A DNA stretch of 64,000 bases from NCBI RefSeq assembly GCF_017875235.1, contig NZ_JAGGMI010000012.1, forward strand, positions 1 through 64,000, in the 5' to 3' direction. The notes under the pieces were generated by a model. That model saw only the letters and a program-made list of their open reading frames with translations, did no database searches and was not told where the DNA came from. This document shows, one piece after another, positions 44,419 to 52,875 of this stretch. This DNA is from Asticcacaulis solisilvae. GTDB lineage: Bacteria > Pseudomonadota > Alphaproteobacteria > Caulobacterales > Caulobacteraceae. A program made the position numbers and the translations under genes. The number at the start of each line of letters is the position of its first letter. Position 1 is the stretch's first letter.

Positions 44419-44620
44419 AAGGCTGCGGATCGCTCCGCAGCCTTCAGGCTGCTGACAAAGTCTGTGGACAATTTTCATGCGGTATATTGCCACCTGATTC
44501 ACGGAACGTCTCGGAATCAAGCGGTGAACATATCGGAATCAAATTGTGGCAATTGGCCCTTCTCAAAAAAGATAGGGGGTTTGTCAGTAGCCTGAAGGCT
44601 GCGGATCGCTCCGCAGCCTT
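44419..44620. mobile_element. 150-bp terminal-inverted-repeat element inside a duplicated terminator
   Basis: A 150-base segment (44445-44594) has inverted ends CAGGCTGCTGACAAA and TTTGTCAGTAGCCTG (one mismatch). It is flanked by two direct 26-base copies (44419-44444, 44595-44620) of a GGCTGCGG / CCGCAGCC hairpin. The left copy has A residues before it and the right copy has T residues after it, as if one bidirectional terminator was split by insertion. It encodes no protein. A direct repeat CGGAATCAA occurs inside. This looks like a MITE or insertion-sequence relic. The two hairpins would still terminate GntR (plus) and the permease (minus). Confidence 0.65.
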
Positions 44621-44638
44621 TTTTGCTTGCCTACCGGC

Positions 44639-46045
44639 CTATTTCGCCTTGCGCAGGACGCTGTTCCACCGGCCATAGGCGAAGTAGACGACGAGGCCCA
44701 CGACCATCCAGATCAGGGTGAAGCCCTGGCTCTGCACCGGCAGGCTCGAGAAGATAAAGGCGCAGCCGCCGATAGTGATCAGGCCGACGACCCAATGCAA
44801 CGGCACCTTGAAGCTGCGCGGTTCATTCGGCAGTTTGTTGCGCAATATGATCATCGACAGCGCCACGGCGATAAAGGCGATCAGCGTGCCGGCGTTCGAC
44901 AGTTCGGCGATCTTCTTCAGCGGCACGAAACCGGCGCCAAGGGCGACCGCAATGCCGGTGATCAGGGTGATCAGCGCCGGCGAACCCTTGCTGTTGACCG
45001 CGGCCACGGCTTTAGGCAATAGGCCGTCGCGCGCCATGACGAAGAAAATCCGGCTCTGGCCGTACATCATGACCAGGATGACCGACGGCAGGGCGACAAT
45101 GGCCGCGCCGCCGACCAGCGTTGCCACAAGCGGCTGCCCCAGGGTGCGCAGGACGTGCGGCAAGGGCTCGCCCGAAGACGAGATGTCCTGATAGCCGACG
45201 GCGCCGATGGCGACGGCCGCGACCAGCATGTAGATCAGGGTCGAGATACCCATTGAACCCAGGATGCCGACCGTCAGGTCGCGGCCAGGATTCTTGGCCT
45301 CTTCCGCCGAGGTCGAGACTGCGTCGAAGCCGAAGAAGGCGAAGAAAACGATGGCGGCGGCAGCCATTACACCGAACTTCTCGCCGCCGATCTCATGCGC
45401 CATGAAGCCGAACGGCATGAAGGGATCGTAGTTGCCGCCCTGGATGGCCGGGAAGCCGAGGACAATAAAGGCGCCCAGGGCGACGATCTTGATGATGACC
45501 AGAAGGATGTTGAGCGTGGCGCTTTCGCGCGCGCCGATCAGCAGCAGGCCCATGACCGCCAGCGACACCAGAACCGCCGGCAGGTTGACCAGGCCGCCCG
45601 CATAGGGGCCGGCCAGCAGGACCGCGGGGAGTTTCAAACCCGCCGCCTCTTCCAGGAAACCGATCAGGTGGGCCGACCAGCCGACGGCAACCGTCGAGCA
45701 GGCCAGGGAGTATTCGAGGATCAACGCCCAGCCGACGATCCAGGCGACAATCTCGCCCATGCTCGAATAGCTGTAGGTATAGGCCGAGCCCGCCGTCGGG
45801 ATCAGGGTCGACATCTCCGTGTAGCACAGGGCCGCGCAGGCGCAGACCAGTCCGCAAAGCGCGAACGAGATAATGACACCTGGTCCGGCCAATCCGGCGC
45901 CGACGCCGGTCAGGGTATAGATGCCTGTGCCGATAATGCCGCCGATGCCGAGCGCCATCAGGTGTGGCCAGCTCAGGGTCTTCGCCAGGGCCTTGCCGTC
46001 CTCTTCGGCGCGCTGCAAGGGCTTTAAGGGTCCGAACAATCCCAT
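44639..46045 (-). CDS. APC superfamily amino acid permease
   Basis: A 468-residue inner-membrane protein with about 12 transmembrane helices, of the cationic amino acid transporter-like branch (YfnA type). The start of TM1 has ALGIGGIIGTGIYTLTG, the conserved unwound substrate-binding helix; PTAGSAYTYSYSSMGEIVAWIVGW is also family-typical (TM3 region). An AAGGAAA site precedes the ATG. Transport of hydroxyproline, proline or another amino acid freed in the periplasm is the likely role, by association with hydroxyproline genes. A strong terminator lies between it and the upstream DUF5695 gene, so separate expression or read-through is needed; no exact operator is seen right before it. Substrate is uncertain. 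Confidence 0.85.
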   Translation of the reverse strand: MGLFGPLKPLQRAEEDGKALAKTLSWPHLMALGIGGIIGTGIYTLTGVGAGLAGPGVIISFALCGLVCACAALCYTEMSTLIPTAGSAYTYSYSSMGEIVAWIVGWALILEYSLACSTVAVGWSAHLIGFLEEAAGLKLPAVLLAGPYAGGLVNLPAVLVSLAVMGLLLIGARESATLNILLVIIKIVALGAFIVLGFPAIQGGNYDPFMPFGFMAHEIGGEKFGVMAAAAIVFFAFFGFDAVSTSAEEAKNPGRDLTVGILGSMGISTLIYMLVAAVAIGAVGYQDISSSGEPLPHVLRTLGQPLVATLVGGAAIVALPSVILVMMYGQSRIFFVMARDGLLPKAVAAVNSKGSPALITLITGIAVALGAGFVPLKKIAELSNAGTLIAFIAVALSMIILRNKLPNEPRSFKVPLHWVVGLITIGGCAFIFSSLPVQSQGFTLIWMVVGLVVYFAYGRWNSVLRKAK

Positions 46046-46088
46046 GGGTTTCCTTTATTTCTTGTCGTTTTGACGGACAGGGTGAACG

Positions 46089-46117
46089 AAAAAAGGACCG
46101 CAGCCAAGCCGCGATCC
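46089..46117 (-). terminator. Intrinsic terminator after the DUF5695 gene
   Basis: On the minus strand GGATCGCGGC-TTG-GCTGCGGTCC forms ten pairs (two wobbles) followed by TTTTTT. It lies between the DUF5695 stop (46132) and the permease start (46045). Confidence 0.75.
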
Positions 46118-46131
46118 TCTCAAAAGTAACT

Positions 46132-48900
46132 TTATTTTTGCGGCATCAGCTCCACCGGGGTGGCAACTGCGCCGAGCGGGATGGCGTAGCCGCCGCGTGG
46201 GCCGGCTTGAAGCGATGCCGGGGCGTAGCCGTGGCCGTCCTTGGTGGTCACTTCGACATCCAGGAAGGCCTGCGGCGTGGTGGACGTCGCAGGCGCCAGG
46301 GTCAGGGTGACCTTGCCGGTGGACGGGCTGTAGCTGACGGTCTCAATCTTTCCCGCCTTGAGGGTCAGCCACAGCCCGGCCGGCGCGACGAAGACGCGGC
46401 TGCGCGCGCTGTCCTTCGGCGCTAAGGTGATGGTATCGGGGGTTTCCGTGACGATGCCACCCATGCCGACCCAGCCGAAGGTCGGATGGTCAACCAGGTA
46501 GGAGGCCGCCGCGACGGCATGGCCAAAGAAGCTCATACCGTAATCACCGTTCATGCCGTCGAACTTCATCATGTCCGGGAAGGAGTGGAAGGCCGCCGAG
46601 CCGAAGCCCTGATCGTCGATATTGGTCAGCGAACCCATCAGGCCGCCATAGGCGACGCGCAGCAGGTGGAAATCCTTGGGATTGGCGCGGTAGGCGTCGA
46701 ACAGCGGCACAGCGTTCAATGACGAACCGTAGTGGTGCAGCTGACGCTCGATGCGCGACGTCTTGCCGGCATAGAGGAAGTCCCAGAAACGGCGCGCCGA
46801 GCCGTTATAGCCCCAGTGCGGGACGGTTGGATCGTATGCCAGGATGACTTCGCGGGTTGAATCCGCCGCCTTCTGGTCGCCGAAATAGCGCGCCCACATA
46901 TAGACCTCGGCCTGACCGGTCGAATCCCACGGCATTTCCGAACCGAACGGATATTTCAGCGTCTGCCAGTGGTCGGCGCGCTTCTTCATCAGCGCCTGGA
47001 CCTCGTTGGCCAGATCACTCATGCCTTCGCGCTTGAGGTCCTCGAGGATGTAGACAAAGACGTCGCCTTCCATCTGGCCGAACTGGGTGTAGTACGGCGC
47101 CTTGGTCATCATGGTCTTGGTCGTCTCGGCGGCGCGCGTCAGATAGGTCTGCCACGTTTCCTTGGTCGCCAGGCCCTGATGGTAGCGGCCGAGGCGATAG
47201 AGCGTCCACCAGGCGGCGGCCGGATGCGGATAGTTGTAGGAGCGGCCAAGATCCGCGGCGCCCTTGCGGTCCCACGCCGACCAGACTTTCCAGTTCAGTG
47301 CCGGGTCATAGGTGCCTTCGGGCATGGTGGCGGGGTCATAGAACATGACCGACTTGCGCACGCCGTACTTGTCCTCGCCTTCGGAGACCTGAATGTCGCC
47401 CCACAGGGTTTCCGACGCGAAGCGCTCGAATTTGGCCACCTCTTCCGGTGTCGGATTGTCGAGCTGCTTCATTATGGTGGCCAGCCACGAACCGGCGCCG
47501 CCTTCATCGCTCAGCCCCGAGATCCACACGCGATTGTCCTGTGTGATGATCTGGTTCTTATCGCGGTCATAGCCCATGATTGACGGACTGCGACCGAACG
47601 GGTCCTTGGGATTTTCGTACCATTGCTCGTTCGTCAGGAAGCGCCCCATGTCAGCGACCTTCTCGGCCTCCGGCTTGGTGACGAGATAGTGGATGGCCTG
47701 GCGCGAGCCATCGGCATAGGTCAGGGTCACACGCACTCGGCCGGCCATCTTGCCGGTGACTGTGTATTTCAGCCAGCCGTCCTTCGCCTTGATCGGGGCG
47801 GAGATATCGAGCGCGCCTTCGGGCGACTGGGCGATCGCCTTGACGGGTTGCCTAGCCTTCAGGAAGAGCGAGGCCGGCATGTCGGTCGGTACAATATAGC
47901 CGGGAAGACCGACGGCGACCGGACGGTCATTCTTCGTCAGGGTCGTTTCAATCTCACGGATCGATGGCGACAGCACGAAGCGGAAGGCATAGGTGGAAGT
48001 CGCGCCGGGCTTCAGCGTGATCGAGGTGGTCTCGTTCCACTGCTGGGCGTCCTTCCATTCATCGGTAAAGCCCTTCGAGGCAACCATCCAGCTATAGAAG
48101 CCTTCGAAGGTCATGTTGCGCGGTTCGGGATCGCTGTAGATCTTGATCGCCTTGTCGGGCGTGCGCTCATTGAGGATCGGCTTATAGAGCTCGAACTTCG
48201 CCGATTGCGTGTCCGGCAGGACCAGCAATGACGGCCCCTTCCCGTTCAGGCGGTTGACCTGGAGATAGCCGGCGTCGAGGCCAACATAGGGGTCATAGAA
48301 GGAGGCGACGTCGTGCGCTTCTTCGAGGTGGCGGCCGGTGATGATATTGTCGAAGACCATCGGCACGCCGAAGCCGCCGATCTCGACGGCGGTCTTGCCC
48401 GGATTCGTGACAGCGAAACGTAGCACCAGTTGGCCTTTGTCGACCGCCCAGGTGCGCACGACCTTCAGCGGGAGGGTCCCTGCGAAGGCACCGGAGATGT
48501 CGGCTGAAGCAATGACGCCCTTGCCGGCCCGCAGTGGCTTGATGACGCCACGCTTGAAGGCGGTCGAATAGTCCTGCCAGGCCGTGTCGCCTGCCAGGCG
48601 GACACGCAGGTCGAGGTCGCCCAGGCGGTAGTAGCCGTCACCGGTGCGCTGGGTGAAGCGGTTGGACGGCAGGTAGTCGAATCCGCCCTGCCCCTTCGGC
48701 TTCAGCGCCACCAGTGTCTGAGAGCTTGTCTGGAAGGCGCCGTCAAATTCCTTGGTTTCGAACAGCGTTGTCTGCGCTTCCGGCGTATTCCACGGCAGGA
48801 CGGCGTTTGCGGTCTGCGCCAGAGCTTGCGTGCTCCCCCCGGTGGAGGCGACCATCATGGCGGCAAGAAGAGGTGTGAATAGGCGGAAGGGGGACGTCAT
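46132..48900 (-). CDS. Large exported DUF5695-type protein, candidate glycoside hydrolase
   Basis: A 922-residue protein. The ATG at 48898-48900 is chosen for AAGGAG nine bases upstream and a signal peptide (residues 1-29, ending QALAQT); the longer frame to 49005 runs through a terminator-like hairpin. The N-terminal 400 residues are beta-rich (YRLGDLDLRVRLAG, TFEGFYSWMVASKGFT). From about 450 helical repeats dominate (YPHPAAAWWTLYRLGRYHQG, EMPWDSTGQAEVYMWARYFG, GYNGSARRFWDFLYAGKT), as in (alpha/alpha)6 glycosidases and lyases. I place it in the DUF5695 family from overall pattern. No catalytic residues are established. It lies in the extensin-type locus with an operator-like site at 49254. 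Action on an arabinogalactan- or arabinan-type glycan is inference. Confidence 0.65.
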   Translation of the reverse strand: MTSPFRLFTPLLAAMMVASTGGSTQALAQTANAVLPWNTPEAQTTLFETKEFDGAFQTSSQTLVALKPKGQGGFDYLPSNRFTQRTGDGYYRLGDLDLRVRLAGDTAWQDYSTAFKRGVIKPLRAGKGVIASADISGAFAGTLPLKVVRTWAVDKGQLVLRFAVTNPGKTAVEIGGFGVPMVFDNIITGRHLEEAHDVASFYDPYVGLDAGYLQVNRLNGKGPSLLVLPDTQSAKFELYKPILNERTPDKAIKIYSDPEPRNMTFEGFYSWMVASKGFTDEWKDAQQWNETTSITLKPGATSTYAFRFVLSPSIREIETTLTKNDRPVAVGLPGYIVPTDMPASLFLKARQPVKAIAQSPEGALDISAPIKAKDGWLKYTVTGKMAGRVRVTLTYADGSRQAIHYLVTKPEAEKVADMGRFLTNEQWYENPKDPFGRSPSIMGYDRDKNQIITQDNRVWISGLSDEGGAGSWLATIMKQLDNPTPEEVAKFERFASETLWGDIQVSEGEDKYGVRKSVMFYDPATMPEGTYDPALNWKVWSAWDRKGAADLGRSYNYPHPAAAWWTLYRLGRYHQGLATKETWQTYLTRAAETTKTMMTKAPYYTQFGQMEGDVFVYILEDLKREGMSDLANEVQALMKKRADHWQTLKYPFGSEMPWDSTGQAEVYMWARYFGDQKAADSTREVILAYDPTVPHWGYNGSARRFWDFLYAGKTSRIERQLHHYGSSLNAVPLFDAYRANPKDFHLLRVAYGGLMGSLTNIDDQGFGSAAFHSFPDMMKFDGMNGDYGMSFFGHAVAAASYLVDHPTFGWVGMGGIVTETPDTITLAPKDSARSRVFVAPAGLWLTLKAGKIETVSYSPSTGKVTLTLAPATSTTPQAFLDVEVTTKDGHGYAPASLQAGPRGGYAIPLGAVATPVELMPQK

Positions 48901-48938
48901 CTCAAAGGCTCCTTCGGCCCGGCGGGATCGGCCCGAAA

Positions 48939-48986
48939 TAAAAAAGCGCCCGTCATGCCAGGACATAAGACATGCACGACGGACGC
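48939..48986 (-). terminator. Leader terminator/attenuator hairpin before the DUF5695 gene
   Basis: On the minus strand the arms at 48974-48986 and 48946-48958 pair along all 13 positions (two G-T wobbles) around a 15-base loop, followed by TTTTTTATTT. It ends 39 bases before the DUF5695 start and lies 300 bases beyond the GH97 stop. Because an operator-like site at 49254 suggests a promoter upstream of it, the hairpin would sit in the DUF5695 5' leader. Late termination of the GH97 transcript is the alternative. The remaining leader (48987-49250) contains a GATC-TTCG-GATC hairpin near 49054-49065 but no riboswitch I recognise. Confidence 0.6.
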
Positions 48987-49253
48987 CGAAGTTTATCCCG
49001 TCCAAGAAAAACCGCCGCAGGGAGTTGCAAAACGGATAACCGGCAAGGGTCGATGATCCGAAGATCAGGGATAGGCGAAACTTAACGCGTACGCGCGGGT
49101 GAAGACCTTACGACGCAGTCCGACGGCAGAATGATTATTCTACAGCTTTGCGTCGCCGATGCTCCACCCGCGGAAACACTTCAGCCTAACCTTGACGACC
49201 CCGGAGGAGGTATCGACCGCACTAAGAGAACCATGCCCCCCTGTCGGCGTCAA

Positions 49254-49266
49254 GTATATATTATAC
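49254..49266. promoter_or_regulatory. Operator-like palindrome before the DUF5695 gene
   Basis: GTATATATTATAC is a 13-base variant of the TATACG(A/G)TATAC box, 354 bases before the DUF5695 start and 21 bases past the GH97 stop. It is degenerate, so only moderately supported. Confidence 0.4.
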
Positions 49267-49286
49267 CATTTTATAGCAATGGGAAT

Positions 49287-51287
49287 TTAGCGCTTATTTT
49301 TCAAAATCTTAGTCTTTGGACTGATGCGCAAGTTTGCCCCACCTGATGGCGCCAGCTTCAGGGTAATAATCGTATCGCGTGTGGCGGCTTGCGCGCTGTG
49401 GTCGAGTGTTATCGGCGTTGCGCCGTCCTGCCAGACGCTTGCTTCGTATTGGCCGTCGCCCAGAAAGTTCAGGGGCAGTTCGATCGTGCGGCCGGATTCG
49501 TTGGTCATGGCGCCGATATACCAGGCATCGCCCTTGCGTCTGGCGGTAACAATATACTCACCGATATCCCCGGCAAGCACACGCGTCTCGTCCCAGCTCA
49601 CCGGTACGTCGCGGATGAAATCGACGCCCTCTTCCCACGAGCCATCCGCCTTCTTGTAGGCTTGTGGCGCATCGGAGACCATGACCAGCGGGCTGTCGTA
49701 GACGACGTACATGGCGATGGCCTGGCCGCGCGTCGTCATGGTCAGCGGGCGGTTCTCATGGATTTCAAACGTCTCCGGCGTCCGATTGGCGAAGCCGCCC
49801 GGCGTATAGTCGATTGGGCCCAGGATCATGCGCGTATAGGGCAGCGTCACATTGTGGCGCGCCGTGATCCGCGTTGTCCATTTATTGTACTCGGCGCCCA
49901 GCACGCCTTCCTGGGTGATGTAGTTCGGCCAGGTGCGGACCAGACCGTTTGGGGCATAGGCGCCGTGCAGGTCGACCAGCAGCTTATGGTCGGCCGCCTT
50001 TGACAGCACCTTGTGGAAATAGTCGACCATGTCCTGGTCGGAGCGATCCATGAAGTCGATCTTGACCCCGGCAATGCCCCATTTTTCGTAAGCCGCGAAC
50101 GCCTCCTCCATCTGCCAGTCGAGCTGTTGCCACTGCAGCCAGATCATGACGCGGACATTGCGTTCCTTGGCATATTTGAGGATGGCCGGCATGTCGACGG
50201 CCGGGATCGGCTTGGTAACGTCCGAACCGTTGCGCGGGCGCGTGGACGAGCCGGTGTACCAGCCCTCGTCGATCAGGATGTAGTCAAGCCCCATCTCCCT
50301 GGCGAAGTCGATATAGGCCTTGTAGGTTTCGGTATTGATGCCTGGCTTGGCGACCGGCGCATTGAAGCCGTTCCACCAGTCCCAGGCGCTCTTGCCGCCC
50401 TTGATCCATGAGGTGTCCTGGATCTTCGACGGCTCGCCGAGCGTCGCCACCAGGTTGGACGAGACGAGGTCGCGGGCGCTGTCGCCCAGCATGACAACGC
50501 GCCACGGCGTGCGGAATTCGCCCTCGGTTTGGGTGATCTTGGCGACGTAAGGCTTGATCGAATCGCTGTCGAGGCGCGGGGGAAGCTTGATGGCGATACC
50601 CAGCCCGTTGTCGCCCTTGCGCGTGTAGAAGGTCGCCGGATAGTTTTTGACATCCGACTCGGCGATGGCAAAGGCCGTCTCCTTCTCGCCGGTTTTACAC
50701 ACCAGCGGTGAGTCGAGCAGGTAGTGGTCGCGGATCAGCGACGACTTGACCGGATCGAACTCGCCTTCGTGGGCATTGTGGTACTTGCCGATATTCAGGC
50801 CCCAGCAGTCGTAATCCTTCGCGAACGAAAATTCGGTCTTTTCGCCGTAGACGCCGAAGGTTTCGAAGCCAGGTTGCTTAGGCAGAACGTAGCGCAGCGC
50901 CACGCCGTCATCATAGGCGCGCACGATCAGGCCGATCGCCCGCCCGCCTTCCTTTTCCTGAAAGGTCAGTTGCGTCTCGGTATAGACATCGGGCGCCGTC
51001 TTCGCCTTGCCAAGCACAATGGCGTAGGTCTCGTTCACCTTGCGGGTCTTGGCGTCGACGACCGTGAAGCCCTTGACGCCAAAGCCCGTCACATCGGTGC
51101 GCAGGCCGGTCGCCGATGGCGCGATCACGGCTGAGCCATCACGCGTTACCGACCATGCCGGCAGGTCCGTGCCCGACTGATCAAGCGTCACGACATTGCG
51201 GCCGTCAGGCGAAGTCACCGTCCAGGTTTCGGCCGAAGCGCCGCCGGCAGCCATAAGAAACAGCAGGGGGATCAGGGAGCGGGACAT
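49287..51287 (-). CDS. GH97 glycoside hydrolase, predicted retaining alpha-galactosidase
   Basis: A 666-residue exported enzyme; signal peptide residues 1-19 ending GASAE. The N-terminal beta-super-sandwich (GRNVVTLDQSGTDLPAW, YDDGVALRYVLP, FSFAKDYDCWGLNIGKYH) is followed by a barrel: AWDWWNGFNAPV, YILIDEGWY, MIWLQWQQLDW and GVKIDFMDRSDQDM. An Asp in KIDFMD is where retaining GH97 alpha-galactosidases have their nucleophile, unlike inverting SusB-type glucosidases; HENRPLTMTTRGQAIAMYV follows. The start at 51285-51287 is chosen with AAAGG upstream; the apparent frame to 52484 only shadows GH27. Divergent from GH27 with an operator between. Alpha-galactose on serine occurs in extensins, so this pair would remove it; galactomannan side chains are the alternative. 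Confidence 0.88.
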   Translation of the reverse strand: MSRSLIPLLFLMAAGGASAETWTVTSPDGRNVVTLDQSGTDLPAWSVTRDGSAVIAPSATGLRTDVTGFGVKGFTVVDAKTRKVNETYAIVLGKAKTAPDVYTETQLTFQEKEGGRAIGLIVRAYDDGVALRYVLPKQPGFETFGVYGEKTEFSFAKDYDCWGLNIGKYHNAHEGEFDPVKSSLIRDHYLLDSPLVCKTGEKETAFAIAESDVKNYPATFYTRKGDNGLGIAIKLPPRLDSDSIKPYVAKITQTEGEFRTPWRVVMLGDSARDLVSSNLVATLGEPSKIQDTSWIKGGKSAWDWWNGFNAPVAKPGINTETYKAYIDFAREMGLDYILIDEGWYTGSSTRPRNGSDVTKPIPAVDMPAILKYAKERNVRVMIWLQWQQLDWQMEEAFAAYEKWGIAGVKIDFMDRSDQDMVDYFHKVLSKAADHKLLVDLHGAYAPNGLVRTWPNYITQEGVLGAEYNKWTTRITARHNVTLPYTRMILGPIDYTPGGFANRTPETFEIHENRPLTMTTRGQAIAMYVVYDSPLVMVSDAPQAYKKADGSWEEGVDFIRDVPVSWDETRVLAGDIGEYIVTARRKGDAWYIGAMTNESGRTIELPLNFLGDGQYEASVWQDGATPITLDHSAQAATRDTIITLKLAPSGGANLRISPKTKILKNKR

Positions 51288-51330
51288 GCGGACCTTTTTC
51301 GGATGGACGAATGGATAAATATGGATACTG

Positions 51331-51342
51331 TATACGATATGA
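51331..51342. promoter_or_regulatory. Operator between divergent alpha-galactosidase genes
   Basis: TATACGATATGA matches the consensus at ten of twelve positions; it lies 44 bases from the GH97 start and 21 from the GH27 start. A GGAGG site lies just before the GH27 ATG. Confidence 0.6.
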
Positions 51343-51362
51343 CGATGTAAAGGAGGATCGCG

Positions 51363-52862
51363 ATGCGCGGGCTTTTGACGGCTACCTTGATCAGCGGATG
51401 GGCTTTGGCGCACGGCGCCATGGCGGCGCCACCGGAAGGCGCATATGTCTTCGACAGCTCGCCGAAATATCCTGACTTTACCCGTGTTGTCATCAAAGAA
51501 GAAGCCGGCAAGCTGGCCGGCACTATTACCTCGCGCTGGTACGGCGATCTGCCGATGAAGGACCTGCGCGCCGATGGTGACCGGCTGATCTTCCAGATCT
51601 ATAACGGCAATCCGCGACTCACGCCCTCCGACATCGTCATCGCCAAGGACGACAAGGGGCTGCGCATGACCGGCAAGCTCTGGTACCAGGACTTCGACAT
51701 TACCGCCCATAAGGGCACGAAAGCTGAGATCAAGGCGCTCGATTTCCCGACCTATCCCCTGCCCCCGCATCGCGTTATTGCGCAAAAAAACCTGGCCGCC
51801 ACGCCACCGATGGGCTGGAATTCGTGGAACAAGTTCGCCACCGACATCGACGACAAGACGGTGCGAGAAATCGCCGACGCCCTGGTCAGTTCGGGCCTGC
51901 GCGACGCCGGCTATGTCTATATCAATATCGACGACGGCTGGCAGGGCAAGCGCGACGCACAAGGCGTACTCCAGCCCAACGAAAAGTTCCCGGACATGAA
52001 GGCCCTGGCCGACTATGTCCATTCCAAAGGTTTGAAGATCGGCATCTACAGCTCGCAGGGCCCAAAGACCTGCGGCGGCTATGAAGGCTCCTACGGTCAT
52101 GTCGAACAGGATGCGAAAACCTGGGCGGCATGGGGCATCGACTATCTGAAGTACGACCTCTGCTCCGGCGAGGCCTTCTATAATACCAAGGAAACGGTCT
52201 ACGCCACCTATCAACAGATGGGCGAGGCCCTGGCCGCGACTGGCCGCGATATCGTCTATAGCCTCTGCCAATACGGCCGCTTTGATGTCGGGTCGTGGGG
52301 CCGCGATGTCGGTGGCCATCTGTGGCGCACGACCGGCGATATCGAAGACAACTATGCCCGCATGTCGTGGATCGGCTTCGACGCTAATGGCAAGCCGAAC
52401 CACACCGGCCCCAATGGCTGGAACGATCCCGACATGCTCGAGGTCGGCAATGGCGGGATGACACACGACGAATACAAGACGCATATGTCGCTGTGGGCGC
52501 TGATGGCGGCGCCGCTATTGCTCGGCAACGACTTGCGTACCATGACGCCGGAAACTGTGGCGCTGTTGACCAATCGCGAAGTCATCGCCGTCGACCAGGA
52601 CCCCGCCGGCACGCAAGGCTTGCCAGTCAAGAAGGACGGCACGACCGAAATCTGGAGCAAAAAGTTGAGCGACGGATCAACGGCTGTCGGCTTCTTCAAC
52701 CGTGGCGACGCGCCGGTGACGCTTAAGGGCGCCTGGTCGGATATCGGCTTGGCTGGCGCATCAAACGTGCGCGACCTATGGGCACATACCGACTCTGCGG
52801 CCGGAGCGGGCTTCAGTTACGAAGTGCCCACCCACGGCGCGGTGCTGGTGAAGGTGCGCTAA
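51363..52862 (+). CDS. GH27 alpha-galactosidase with N-terminal beta domain
   Basis: A 499-residue exported enzyme with a signal peptide of about 20 residues ending AMAA. Residues about 22-135 form an extra beta-rich domain (PEGAYVFDSSPKYPDF, DIVIAKDDKGLRMTGKLWY) of unknown function. The GH27 barrel begins LAATPPMGWNSWNKF and contains YINIDDGWQ, the nucleophile in WGIDYLKYDLC, and the acid/base region LWRTTGDIEDN. NDPDMLEVGNGG and WALMAAPLLLGNDLR are typical. The C-terminal beta-sandwich ends AVLVKVR. GH27 releases terminal alpha-galactose from serine-linked, galactomannan or oligosaccharide substrates. It is divergent from GH97, sharing the operator at 51331. Its stop is 13 bases from that of the S9 peptidase. 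Confidence 0.92.
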   Translation: MRGLLTATLISGWALAHGAMAAPPEGAYVFDSSPKYPDFTRVVIKEEAGKLAGTITSRWYGDLPMKDLRADGDRLIFQIYNGNPRLTPSDIVIAKDDKGLRMTGKLWYQDFDITAHKGTKAEIKALDFPTYPLPPHRVIAQKNLAATPPMGWNSWNKFATDIDDKTVREIADALVSSGLRDAGYVYINIDDGWQGKRDAQGVLQPNEKFPDMKALADYVHSKGLKIGIYSSQGPKTCGGYEGSYGHVEQDAKTWAAWGIDYLKYDLCSGEAFYNTKETVYATYQQMGEALAATGRDIVYSLCQYGRFDVGSWGRDVGGHLWRTTGDIEDNYARMSWIGFDANGKPNHTGPNGWNDPDMLEVGNGGMTHDEYKTHMSLWALMAAPLLLGNDLRTMTPETVALLTNREVIAVDQDPAGTQGLPVKKDGTTEIWSKKLSDGSTAVGFFNRGDAPVTLKGAWSDIGLAGASNVRDLWAHTDSAAGAGFSYEVPTHGAVLVKVR

Positions 52863-52875
52863 GCGCGCACCTTCC

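Noticed and set aside
48901..49005. N-terminal extension of the DUF5695 protein
   Set aside because: It passes through a terminator hairpin and precedes a good ribosome site and signal peptide.
48987..49260. Possible riboswitch in the DUF5695 leader
   Set aside because: I could not match conserved elements of any known class; only the terminator hairpin is supported.
51288..52484. N-terminal extension of the GH97 frame across the GH27 gene
   Set aside because: The extension is antisense to GH27 and would bury the operator; the signal peptide starts at 51287.
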